Source of the DNA: Terrimicrobium sacchariphilum
Lineage (GTDB): Bacteria > Verrucomicrobiota > Verrucomicrobiia > Chthoniobacterales > Terrimicrobiaceae
Assembly: GCF_001613545.1 (NCBI RefSeq)
Contig: NZ_BDCO01000002.1
Span: forward strand, 558,001-622,000
DNA length: 64,000 nucleotides
Direction of reading: 5' to 3'
Part shown: positions 1 through 7,489 of the stretch, one piece after another
Layout: every line of letters begins with the position of its first letter
Numbering within the stretch: position 1 is the stretch's first letter
Notes under the pieces: model-generated
Database searches by the model: none
What the model was told of the DNA's origin: nothing
The model's input: only the letters and a program-made list of their open reading frames with translations
Translations under genes and position numbers: made by a program

Positions 1-1295
1 TTGTGGCGGCGCGAGATGGTGCGCAGCTCCGCCATGGAGAGCCGGCTGGCGGCGCCGAGAGCCCGGTGAATGATCGACCAGCCGACGTTGATCGCCTTTT
101 CCTCATGCGGCGGGAAGGCTCGCCCGGTCAGCCACGTCGCGGCGTGGGGGAGTTCCTCCGCAGGCAGGGCGCGGAGGTAGGTGGCGAGGAAGCGTACCTT
201 GCGGAGCTTGCCCGTGGACTGGCGGATTCTTTCGCAGACGGAGCAAAAGCGCTCGAAGCCATGCGCCGGGCGGTCGCGCAAGGGGACGGCCTCGGGAGTC
301 TTGCTCCGCCGGGATTCCACGATGGAGAACTCCAGCTGGTTCGCCCCGGTGAGCGCCCAGGCATCGATGCCACGGGCGCGGAGGTCGCGGGCAAACTCCT
401 GTGCAAAGCCATGCAGCGTGAGCACGCGGCGGGGCTGGACGGTTTCCACGAGCTGCACCAGGTCGTCGTACCCCGCGTGGTCGGAAAGCGGAAAGGCTGC
501 ATCGACCTGGAGGCGGTAGCGTGCGGCGGGATCGAGAGCCCAGCCCGTGAGCACAGCCACGCGGCGTTTCTTGATGCGCGTGAGCAGGCGCGAGCCATTC
601 GCGCTCGGCGGGCAGATCAGGACATGGCCGGAGAGTTTCTCCGGGTCATACTTTTCGTAGGCAGGAAAGGTGACGCCAAACTCCTCGTAAACCTGCGCGA
701 CGGTATAGACTGAGCCGTGCAGCATGATGGGCAGCCCGGCGCTGTGCAGGACGGAGAGGATCTCCTGGGCCTTGCCGAGGGCGTAACCCAGCAGGACGGG
801 CGTCTCGCCATCCTCGAGCGTTTCGGTGCAGAACTTCAGCACGTCGGCGATGACTGCCTCGGCGGGCGGAAAGACGTAATGCGGGAGGCCGTAGGTGGTC
901 TCCATCACGAGGGTATCGGCCCGCGGGGCTTGGAAGACCTCCGAGGAAAGGCCCTTGCGGAGCTTGAAATCTCCCGTGTAGAGCAGGGAGCCCTGGCCAT
1001 CCTCGTAGAGAAGCTGGGCCGAGCCGAGTACGTGACCGGCGGGGAAGAGCGTTCCCGCCCAGGAGCCGAAGGCGCGACGTTCGCCGAAGGGCAGGATATC
1101 CAGTTGCCCGATGTCGCCGCCCATGCGGGCCTGCATCAGGCGGGCGGTGGGGGCGGTGCAGATGAGGTGACGGTGCCGGCCGGTATGGTCGCTGTGAGCG
1201 TGGGAAACAAAGGCGCGATCGCAGGGAATCCAGGGATCGAGCCACAGATCGGCATCAGGCAGATGCAGCCCTTTGCGATATTCGATGGCGACCAT
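1..1295 (-). CDS. MBL-fold ligase-associated exonuclease fused to ATP-dependent DNA ligase N-terminal domain (partial)
   Basis: Reading the minus strand from the ATG at 1295 gives an open frame of about 431 codons that leaves the window without a stop. Residues 1-325 are a metallo-beta-lactamase exonuclease: HAHSDH at about 32-37, then GHVLGSAQ, YTGDF, METTYG and a late SDHAGYDDLV. In many bacteria this exonuclease is a separate protein encoded beside a nick-sealing ATP-dependent ligase and an Lhr-type helicase. Here the frame continues after a short linker (about 325-345) into a stretch matching the all-helical N-terminal domain of such ligases (RFLATYLRALPAEELPHA, LTGRAFP). The product is therefore probably a nuclease-ligase fusion for DNA end repair. 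The nucleotidyltransferase core would lie outside the window. It begins 22 bases after lgt, same strand. The exonuclease assignment is firm; the fusion is read directly from the uninterrupted frame. Confidence 0.85.
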   Translation of the reverse strand, partial: MVAIEYRKGLHLPDADLWLDPWIPCDRAFVSHAHSDHTGRHRHLICTAPTARLMQARMGGDIGQLDILPFGERRAFGSWAGTLFPAGHVLGSAQLLYEDGQGSLLYTGDFKLRKGLSSEVFQAPRADTLVMETTYGLPHYVFPPAEAVIADVLKFCTETLEDGETPVLLGYALGKAQEILSVLHSAGLPIMLHGSVYTVAQVYEEFGVTFPAYEKYDPEKLSGHVLICPPSANGSRLLTRIKKRRVAVLTGWALDPAARYRLQVDAAFPLSDHAGYDDLVQLVETVQPRRVLTLHGFAQEFARDLRARGIDAWALTGANQLEFSIVESRRSKTPEAVPLRDRPAHGFERFCSVCERIRQSTGKLRKVRFLATYLRALPAEELPHAATWLTGRAFPPHEEKAINVGWSIIHRALGAASRLSMAELRTISRRH

Positions 1296-1317
1296 GGATA
1301 AGAGAGCGGAGGTCTTT

Positions 1318-2298
1318 TTAACTCCGGCCCCGAGGATAGGACGGCTTGATCATCGCCGCCACCAGAAAGCCCACCCCTATAAGGATCAGGAAGATCGAGA
1401 GAAACTGCCCGCGAGTGAGGGAGCCGGTGAGCGGGGCGTCGGGCTCGCGGAAAAATTCCGCGACACTGCGCAGCAGCGCGTAACCGAAGAAAAAAATCGC
1501 CGTCAGCACGCCGTTGGGCATGCGGACTCTCGTGCGCAGCAGCCAGAGCACGGTGAAGAGCAGGGCGCCCTCGAGGAAAGCCTCGTAGAACTGGGATGGA
1601 TGCCGGGGCGACAGGATGCCAGCGAGGGCCGCGCGGAGCGGTTCGGAGTCGCGCGATGCCTCGATGATGGCGTCGACGGAGTTCCACGCCGGATTGATCG
1701 ATGTGCTCTCCTGCAGGGCGAGGGAGACGGTTTCCTGCGGAGCGGTATAGAGTTCCTTGGGGAACTGGACGGCCCAGGGAACATTGGTGACGCGGCCGTA
1801 GAGTTCGCCATTGATGAAGTTGGCCAGGCGCCCCAGGAGCAGCCCGAGCGGCGCGGCAACGACGACGTTGTCCCCGATATTGCGCCAGGAAATCCTGGCA
1901 TGCCGCGAGTACCACCAGGTGTACAGCGTGAGGCCGATGATGCCGCCATGGGCCGACATGCCGCCATCCCAGACCCGGACGATGGAGATGGGGTCGTGGA
2001 TGAGGCCGTCCCAGTTGTAAAAAAGCATATACCCCAGCCGACCGCCGAGCAGTACGCCAAAGATGGCTCCGCCAATGATGAAGTCGGCGACCTTGGCCTC
2101 CGGGATATCGCAATACCCGCGGCGGGAGAGCGACTTGACGACGAGGATGCCGAGAAAAAATGCAGCAACATAGGCCAGGCCGTACCACCGCAGCCCGAAG
2201 ACCTCGGTGAAGCGTATGAGATACGGGCTCAGGTCATGGACGTAATAGGCGAGCATAAAACCGGGCAGAACGATGGGAGAGCGATGCCCCGAGCGCAA
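1318..2298 (-). CDS. lgt: Prolipoprotein diacylglyceryl transferase
   Basis: Lgt is the inner-membrane enzyme that moves diacylglycerol from phosphatidylglycerol to the lipobox cysteine of prelipoproteins, the first step of lipoprotein maturation. The 326-residue protein has several hydrophobic segments and the family hallmarks: HGGIIG, the signature RLANFINGELYGRVT, and RHPSQFYEAFLEG before the last helices. An internal ATG at 2256 would remove 14 residues (giving MLAYYVHDL) and fits the usual Lgt N terminus better, so the exact start is uncertain. A stretch of about 30 residues after the signature (LQESTSINPAWNS) is longer than in compact homologues. The window encodes many lipoprotein substrates. 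The exonuclease-ligase gene follows closely on the same strand. Confidence 0.95.
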   Translation of the reverse strand: MRSGHRSPIVLPGFMLAYYVHDLSPYLIRFTEVFGLRWYGLAYVAAFFLGILVVKSLSRRGYCDIPEAKVADFIIGGAIFGVLLGGRLGYMLFYNWDGLIHDPISIVRVWDGGMSAHGGIIGLTLYTWWYSRHARISWRNIGDNVVVAAPLGLLLGRLANFINGELYGRVTNVPWAVQFPKELYTAPQETVSLALQESTSINPAWNSVDAIIEASRDSEPLRAALAGILSPRHPSQFYEAFLEGALLFTVLWLLRTRVRMPNGVLTAIFFFGYALLRSVAEFFREPDAPLTGSLTRGQFLSIFLILIGVGFLVAAMIKPSYPRGRS

Positions 2299-2331
2299 CC
2301 CGGAAATGGTGCGGCGTGACAGGCTCGCGGA

Positions 2332-2361
2332 TTGACAGCACGGGCGCGGACCGCGTTTACT
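2332..2361 (+). promoter_or_regulatory. Sigma70-type promoter of the small lipoprotein gene
   Basis: TTGACA at 2332-2337, an 18-base spacer and TTTACT at 2356-2361. The predicted transcription start (about 2368) falls one base before the GTG start at 2369, so the mRNA would be essentially leaderless. The divergent lgt gene begins at 2298. Inferred from sequence only. Confidence 0.5.
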
Positions 2362-2368
2362 CTGCCGA

Positions 2369-2584
2369 GTGAAATCTGCCCTCTACCTGTCTGGCGCGGT
2401 GGGCGCCCTCATTCTCACAGCTTCCTGCACCACCCTGGAAAATCGGCGCGACCTGTACTCGCCGCAGCCGGTTAATGGACCGTACACCCAGATGGTGCGC
2501 AACGGCCTCCCGACCCCGGCGCCCAAGAAGAGCGCCGTGACCACGGAGACATCGGTCAGCGATTACAAGAACGTCGTCCGCTAA
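2369..2584 (+). CDS. Small lipoprotein of unknown function
   Basis: A 71-residue protein starting at GTG. It has a short basic start, a hydrophobic stretch and the lipobox LTASC, so after Lgt and signal peptidase II action the mature protein would be about 50 residues and membrane-anchored. The rest is polar, with no recognised domain (NRRDLYSPQPVNGPYTQM). No Shine-Dalgarno sequence is visible, and a good promoter ends about seven bases before the start codon, consistent with leaderless translation. It lies divergent to lgt. Function unknown. Confidence 0.7.
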   Translation: MKSALYLSGAVGALILTASCTTLENRRDLYSPQPVNGPYTQMVRNGLPTPAPKKSAVTTETSVSDYKNVVR

Positions 2585-2590
2585 GGACGG

Positions 2591-3301
2591 CTACTGCATC
2601 ATCTCCGGGCCGCCGACTTCCGGCGGTTTCGGAGGCTGGAGCTTGATCAGGATCTCCTCGATGGTGGGGTCCTGCTTGACCATGGCGTCGTGCATGGTTT
2701 TGCGAAAAGCCTCCGCCGCGGAGCGGCGATCTTCCGGCGTCGCTGCCGATTGCATGGTTTCCCGGGCCTTGGCCACGGCGGGATCCGCCTTGGCTTTTTC
2801 GCGTGCGGCATCCAGCCGCTGACGCTCCGGGGGCGAAAGCTTTTCCATACCGGCTCCCTCCGGTCCGCGAGGCGGGCGGGGCCCTTGTCCTTTGTCGAAG
2901 CCGTTTTTCTTGATGATCTCGTCCAGGCCGGGATCGAGCTGCTGCATTTTCTGTCGGACAGCGTTGAAAAATTCATCGCGTGCGTCGTCCGCCTTTTTGC
3001 GCAGTTCCTGGATCTTTGGGTCCTGCAGGGCTTTCTCACGGACATTCTCGAAGCGCATGCGCTCGTCCTCGGTGAGCTTGTCGAGGAAGCGCTTCATCAT
3101 GCGCTCGCGCGGGAACTCCCGGGCCTGCTCCGGGTTGGGCGCGCCGGGTCGCGGGGCATCCGGCGGAGGTCCCGGCGGCTTCTGGTCCGACATGGCCGGA
3201 GCAGGGGCGGGGGACGGGTTGGCGCCTTCCATCTGGGCGCGTGCTGCGTGGGTGGCGAGGATAGTGCCGACCAGCGCGAGGATGACGGGACGGATTTTCA
3301 T
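2591..3301 (-). CDS. Secreted helical Pro/charged protein of unknown function
   Basis: The start is placed at the ATG at 3301 (MKIRPVILALVG), because this gives a typical signal peptide cleaved near AARAQ; an upstream ATG would add 20 unlikely residues. The mature protein begins with a proline-rich linker (PAPAPAMSDQ, PPDAPRPGAP). Two similar charged helical segments follow, at about 65-125 and 150-215 (FLDKLTEDERMRFENVREKA and KLSPPERQRLDAAREKAKA), suggesting an internal duplication. The pattern loosely resembles periplasmic Spy/CpxP-like helical chaperones, but I see no LTxxQ signature, so no function is assigned. It lies 56 bases downstream of the histidine kinase gene on the same strand. 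Confidence 0.7.
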   Translation of the reverse strand: MKIRPVILALVGTILATHAARAQMEGANPSPAPAPAMSDQKPPGPPPDAPRPGAPNPEQAREFPRERMMKRFLDKLTEDERMRFENVREKALQDPKIQELRKKADDARDEFFNAVRQKMQQLDPGLDEIIKKNGFDKGQGPRPPRGPEGAGMEKLSPPERQRLDAAREKAKADPAVAKARETMQSAATPEDRRSAAEAFRKTMHDAMVKQDPTIEEILIKLQPPKPPEVGGPEMMQ

Positions 3302-3357
3302 GGCGATAAAGGTAAAACCCCCTGGCAAAGGTAAAGTTGCTGGAAAACGCCTCCAGT

Positions 3358-4641
3358 TCAAGGGGTGGGATGGGTCTCGGTCGCGGCCTGTGCGACGGGG
3401 AGGCGGACCTTGAAGGTGGCTCCCTGCCCGGGGACGCTCTCGACCGAGACGGCCCCACCATGGGCCTGGATGACATGCTTGACGATCGATAGCCCGAGCC
3501 CGGTGCCTCCGGCCACGCGGGACCGATCCTTGTGCACGCGGTAGAAGCGCTCAAAGATATGCGGCTGGTCCTCCAGAGGGATGCCGGGGCCGTTGTCCTG
3601 AAAGGAAATGACGACGTCGTCGGCGTCGCGGATCACGGAGATGGCGACCAGCACCTGGTTGGCGGTCCCGTAGCGGAGGGCGTTTTCCAGCAGATTGGCA
3701 AAGACCTGGTCCAGATGGCGGGCGTCGCCTTCGAGGTAGGAGACCTCCTCGGGGCAGTCGATCGTGACCTGGGCGTTGCGCTCGGCGACGGCGGACTGGA
3801 GGCGGTGGAGGATTTTCCTAAAGACCTCCCGGAGATCGAGCGGGCGAAACTCCAGCATGGCGGAGCGGTGCTCCATCTTGGAGATGGTCATCAGGTCCTC
3901 GATCAGCAGCGTGAGGCGCTGGCCGTTCTTGTACATGACCTTGAGAGATTTCTCCGCCATCGGTCGGTCGTCGAGCGCACCGTCGAGCAGGGTCTCGATA
4001 TAGCCATTGATGATGGCGAGCGGGGTGCGGAACTCGTGCGAGACATTGGCGACGAATTCGCGTCGGACGGACTCGAGGTTGCGCACCTTGGTGACATCGT
4101 GAAAGACGATGACTGCGCCCGGCGGGCGGCCCTGGCCGCGCGGACTCAAGCCGCCGACATGGATGTCGAAGTGCGTGGTGCCGCCGAAGGTGATGGAAAT
4201 CTGGCGGCTTTGTCCGGAGGTGAGCGTCTGCTCGATGGCATTTTGCAGCTGGTGGCTGCGAAAGACCTCCATCACCGAGCGATTCACCGGCGACTGGCGC
4301 AGATCAAACATGCGCTGGAGTGGATCATTGCAGAGGCGAACTCGCAGGGAACGATCGACGATGAGCACGCCCTCCACCATGCTGGAGAGAATGGCTCGCA
4401 GGCTGAAGCCCTCGTCGGCCACCTGCCGGTCGAGCTGCTGGAGCAACTCGGAGATACGGCGGACGTTGGCGGCGATCTCGCGAAACACTCCCAGCCGGGA
4501 GCGAAGCAGCACGGGGCGGAAGTCGTAGGCGGCCAGGCGCTTGAGTGATTCCCGCACCTCGTTGAACGGGGCGATGATCTGGTAATAGACGTAGCTGGCC
4601 AGCAGGATGCCGACGGCTCCGCCGACAATGGCCCAGATCAT
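3358..4641 (-). CDS. phoR: PhoR-type sensor histidine kinase
   Basis: Membrane histidine kinase of 427 residues. A single N-terminal transmembrane helix (about 2-22) is followed by a HAMP-like helical stretch and a PAS domain (about 85-180, FDIHVGGLSPRGQG). The phospho-acceptor H-box FVANVSHEFRTPLAII (about 200) follows, then an HATPase domain with N-box NLLENALRYG, DNGPGIP and GGTGLGLSIV. The layout matches PhoR/WalK-type kinases, but there is no sizeable periplasmic domain, so the signal is probably sensed in the membrane or cytoplasm. The start overlaps the stop of the response regulator by 4 bases, so the two are translationally coupled. A phosphate-starvation role is an inference from similarity; no pst or phoU gene is in the window. 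Confidence 0.9.
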   Translation of the reverse strand: MIWAIVGGAVGILLASYVYYQIIAPFNEVRESLKRLAAYDFRPVLLRSRLGVFREIAANVRRISELLQQLDRQVADEGFSLRAILSSMVEGVLIVDRSLRVRLCNDPLQRMFDLRQSPVNRSVMEVFRSHQLQNAIEQTLTSGQSRQISITFGGTTHFDIHVGGLSPRGQGRPPGAVIVFHDVTKVRNLESVRREFVANVSHEFRTPLAIINGYIETLLDGALDDRPMAEKSLKVMYKNGQRLTLLIEDLMTISKMEHRSAMLEFRPLDLREVFRKILHRLQSAVAERNAQVTIDCPEEVSYLEGDARHLDQVFANLLENALRYGTANQVLVAISVIRDADDVVISFQDNGPGIPLEDQPHIFERFYRVHKDRSRVAGGTGLGLSIVKHVIQAHGGAVSVESVPGQGATFKVRLPVAQAATETHPTP

Positions 4642-5330
4642 TCGCCGGAGGCCTGCACGTTGAAGCGATACCCTTCGCCGCGCACCGTCTCGAGACGGGA
4701 GGCGTGGTCGCCGAGCTTCTCACGGAGGCGGCGCATGTGGGTGTCGACCGTGCGGGTGTCGATGGCATTCTGGTATCCCCAGACGTCAAAGAGCAGCGAC
4801 TCGCGGCTCTGGATACGGCCACGGCGATCGATAAGCAGGGCCAGGAGCTTGAACTCGGTCGTGGTCAGGTCGAGCCGCTTGCCATCGAGGCGAATCTCAA
4901 AGGCATTTTTATCGACCTCAAAGGCGTCGACGGTGACCAGGTCGTTGCTCCGGCTGGAGCGCAGACGGCGTAGCAGGGCTTGCACGCGCAGGACGAGTTC
5001 CCTCGGGCTGAAGGGTTTGGTGACGTAATCATCCGCACCGAGTTCCAGGCCGCCCACACGCTCGTTGGGTTCGCTCTTGGCGGTGAGCATCACGATGGGC
5101 ATCGTCTCGGTTTCCGGCTCACGTTTCAAAGCCTTGCAGACGGCGAGGCCATCCATGCGGGGAAGCATGAGATCGAGGACAATGACGTCGGGGCGGTTCT
5201 TGCGAGCCATTTCCAGGCCCTCGACTCCATCGTTGGCAATGATTACGCCAAACCCGGCGCGCGACAAATTGTAGCGCAGCAAATCAACGACATCGGACTC
5301 ATCTTCTACGACTAGAACCGTATCCTGCAT
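4638..5330 (-). CDS. phoB: PhoB-type response regulator (OmpR family)
   Basis: A 230-residue two-domain regulator. The receiver domain (1-120) has the acidic pocket ED near residue 10, the phosphorylated Asp in VIVLDLMLPRMDG, the switch Thr in MLTAKSE and Lys in DYVTKPFSPREL. The C-terminal winged helix (about 135-225) has the OmpR pattern LTTTEFKLLALL, and RTVDTHMRRLREKLG with GEGYRF at the end. When phosphorylated by the downstream kinase it would bind direct repeats and activate target promoters. It is the first gene of the pair, transcribed from the 5331-5522 interval. The assignment to phosphate control rests on the PhoBR-like architecture. Confidence 0.9.
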   Translation of the reverse strand: MQDTVLVVEDESDVVDLLRYNLSRAGFGVIIANDGVEGLEMARKNRPDVIVLDLMLPRMDGLAVCKALKREPETETMPIVMLTAKSEPNERVGGLELGADDYVTKPFSPRELVLRVQALLRRLRSSRSNDLVTVDAFEVDKNAFEIRLDGKRLDLTTTEFKLLALLIDRRGRIQSRESLLFDVWGYQNAIDTRTVDTHMRRLREKLGDHASRLETVRGEGYRFNVQASGE

Positions 5331-5522
5331 GCAGAGTCGGGTGATAGCTGTCCGACCCCCCGGCTGGCAAGCCGATGCGGAAAAAAGATTCGGGCCACTC
5401 GCGATGAATGCTCAGAACAAAGGAAACTGAACCGCGGTGGCCCGAATTGCTGCCTTAACCATAGAGTTTGACCCCCCAGGTGGCACCGCGTTCAATCTTT
5501 CGAAGATTTTTTTGAGAAAAAT

Positions 5523-6107
5523 CTACTGCAGCCCGGATTCCGGGAATCGCAGGGGCTGGAACGGCTGGGGTTCCTGGCTGTTTGGGTCCCAATAAACCTC
5601 GGAGACGCGCTTCCAGATGGCGGCCGGCTCGGCTTTGAAGAGGGTCTTTTCCTTCAGCTTTCGACGCAGATCCGTGCGGAGCTGGTAGCTCGAGGCGTCC
5701 GGTGCGGCATCGAGTTGCGGCTGGCGGATCGCGATGCGATTCTGGTTCAGCAACTGATAATGGAGGAAGACGTAGCTGCCCTGCGGGATGTCGCCCGGTC
5801 CTTCATCGCAACGCAGCGTGAGGAACACCGCGGAGCCGACGCGGGAAATCCACCCCTCGAAACGCCACTTCTTCTTCGGTCCGGACTTGGGCTCGCTCTC
5901 GTACCAGACGGTATAGCGAGCGCCCGTAAGGGGAAGAACCGTGGCGCGATCGAGGTCGCCCTTGTCGTTGGTGTGTTCCCAAACGCCTAGGAGCCAGGTG
6001 TTTATGTCCTTGGACGGCGTATCGGTCAGCGGATGGTCGTAAAAGCAGCCCGTGAGGACTGAACAAATGATGGCCATCAGCGCGGCCGCGCAGGAACGAG
6101 AAATCAT
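5523..6107 (-). CDS. Lipoprotein of unknown function
   Basis: The ATG at 6107 is chosen because it gives a signal peptide ending in lipobox LTGC (MISRSCAAALMAIICS then VLTGCFYDHP); the frame is open further upstream but would lose the signal sequence. The mature region (about 170 residues) is soluble and rich in aromatic residues (NTWLLGVWEHTNDKGD, KKWRFEGWISRVGS), giving the impression of a beta-rich, lipocalin-like fold. That is an impression, not an assignment. The gene begins 16 bases after glgC on the same strand, so it is probably cotranscribed. No catalytic motif seen. Confidence 0.7.
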   Translation of the reverse strand: MISRSCAAALMAIICSVLTGCFYDHPLTDTPSKDINTWLLGVWEHTNDKGDLDRATVLPLTGARYTVWYESEPKSGPKKKWRFEGWISRVGSAVFLTLRCDEGPGDIPQGSYVFLHYQLLNQNRIAIRQPQLDAAPDASSYQLRTDLRRKLKEKTLFKAEPAAIWKRVSEVYWDPNSQEPQPFQPLRFPESGLQ

Positions 6108-6123
6108 AGCGTACGGGCGCCTG

Positions 6124-7422
6124 CTATAACCAAGTTCCCGACGGAATGACACTGTTTTTCGGCACGACCACGATGCCATCGCGAATGTAAAAGCCCTCGC
6201 CGTCGTAATCCGCCGCCTTTCCGGCAGGAGAGATGACGACGTTGTCCCCGATGCGGGCATTCTTGTCGATGATGGCGTTTTCGATATGGGTGCCCTGGCC
6301 GATGCCGATGCGGGGATGGCCGTTGGCCGGGGACTCCGAGAGGTCGGACTCGTAGTAGTCCGCGCCCATCATGATGACATTCTTGAGCTTGCAGCCGGGA
6401 TTGATGATCGAGCGGATGCCGATGATGGCGCGGTCGATGGTCGAGTCGGTGATGACGCACCCGTCGGAGATCATGGCCTGGTCGATCTTGGTATTGCTGA
6501 TCACACTGGCCGGCAGGAAGCGCGGATGCGTGTAAACCGGAGCGCCCGGGATGTTGAAGCTGAAAGATGGGTTCGTCTCCGCCAGGTTGAGATTGGCATC
6601 GAAGAAGGCTTTGATCGTGCCGATGTCCTCCCAGTAGCCCTGGAAGATATAGGCGTTGACCTGGTATTTCTCGATGGCGGCAGGGATGACGTGCTTGCCG
6701 AAGTCGACGAGGTCGTTGTCGAGGCACTCGATGAGGACCTTGCGGCTGAAGACGTAGATACCCATGGAGGCCTGGAAGAGCTCCTCTGTCTCGGGGTGGC
6801 CGATGGAGCGGAGGAGGTCCGGCGGGATGCGCAGGCTGTCGAGGACGGCGGGGTCCTTGGGCTTCTCCACGAACTCGATGACGCGGCGCTGCTCGTCGGT
6901 GTGCATGATGCCGAAGCCCGAGGCGTCGGCGCGATTCACCGGGATGGTGGCGAGCGTGATGTCGGCCTTGGTCTCGATGTGCTGGCGGAGCACGTCGCGG
7001 TAATCCATGCGATAGAGCTGGTCGCCGCTGAGGATCACGAGGTAATCGGCCTGGCGCTCGAGGAAGTAGCGCATGTTTTGCCGTACGGCGTCGGCCGTGC
7101 CCTGGTACCAGCGGGAACCCTCGGGGGTCTGCTGGGCGGCCAGGATCTCGACGAAGCTGGGCGTGAAGTTGTCAAACTTGTAGCTCGCGTTGATATGCCG
7201 GTGCAGCGACATGCTGTTGAACTGGGTGAGCACGTAGATGCTGCGCAGGCCGGAGTTCAGGCAGTTGCTGATCGGGATGTCGACCAAGCGGTATTTGCCG
7301 CCGAGCGGGACCGCGGGCTTGGCGCGTTCCTTGGTGAGGGGGAAGAGTCGGGTGCCAGCACCGCCGCCCATGATGATGGCGAGGGTGCGATTAAGAGGGA
7401 GAAGGATGGGTCGTGCGCTCAT
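6124..7422 (-). CDS. glgC: Glucose-1-phosphate adenylyltransferase (ADP-glucose pyrophosphorylase)
   Basis: GlgC makes ADP-glucose from ATP and glucose-1-phosphate, the committed step of glycogen synthesis in the cytoplasm. The 432-residue protein has the nucleotide-binding signature GGGAGTRLFPLTKERAKPAV near the N terminus, the substrate-binding segment VDIPISNCLNSG, the SGDQLYRMDY region, and FVEKPKDP containing the conserved Lys. A left-handed beta-helix follows, holding the trimerising allosteric part (ISDGCVITDSTIDRAIIGIRS). Length is normal for the family. It is divergent from glmS with 67 bases between them, so both use of glucose-1-P for storage and hexosamine synthesis start from one intergenic region. 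A lipoprotein gene follows. Confidence 0.95.
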   Translation of the reverse strand: MSARPILLPLNRTLAIIMGGGAGTRLFPLTKERAKPAVPLGGKYRLVDIPISNCLNSGLRSIYVLTQFNSMSLHRHINASYKFDNFTPSFVEILAAQQTPEGSRWYQGTADAVRQNMRYFLERQADYLVILSGDQLYRMDYRDVLRQHIETKADITLATIPVNRADASGFGIMHTDEQRRVIEFVEKPKDPAVLDSLRIPPDLLRSIGHPETEELFQASMGIYVFSRKVLIECLDNDLVDFGKHVIPAAIEKYQVNAYIFQGYWEDIGTIKAFFDANLNLAETNPSFSFNIPGAPVYTHPRFLPASVISNTKIDQAMISDGCVITDSTIDRAIIGIRSIINPGCKLKNVIMMGADYYESDLSESPANGHPRIGIGQGTHIENAIIDKNARIGDNVVISPAGKAADYDGEGFYIRDGIVVVPKNSVIPSGTWL

Positions 7423-7489
7423 CGCGAGAGAGGAAACGGGAATTGCATCTTGCCCGGCTGTATGGCTCTTGTCACGATCCTAAAGAGAT

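Noticed and set aside
7423-7489. Possible glmS ribozyme
   Set aside because: Only 67 bases separate glgC and glmS, too short for the ribozyme fold, and no conserved core was seen.
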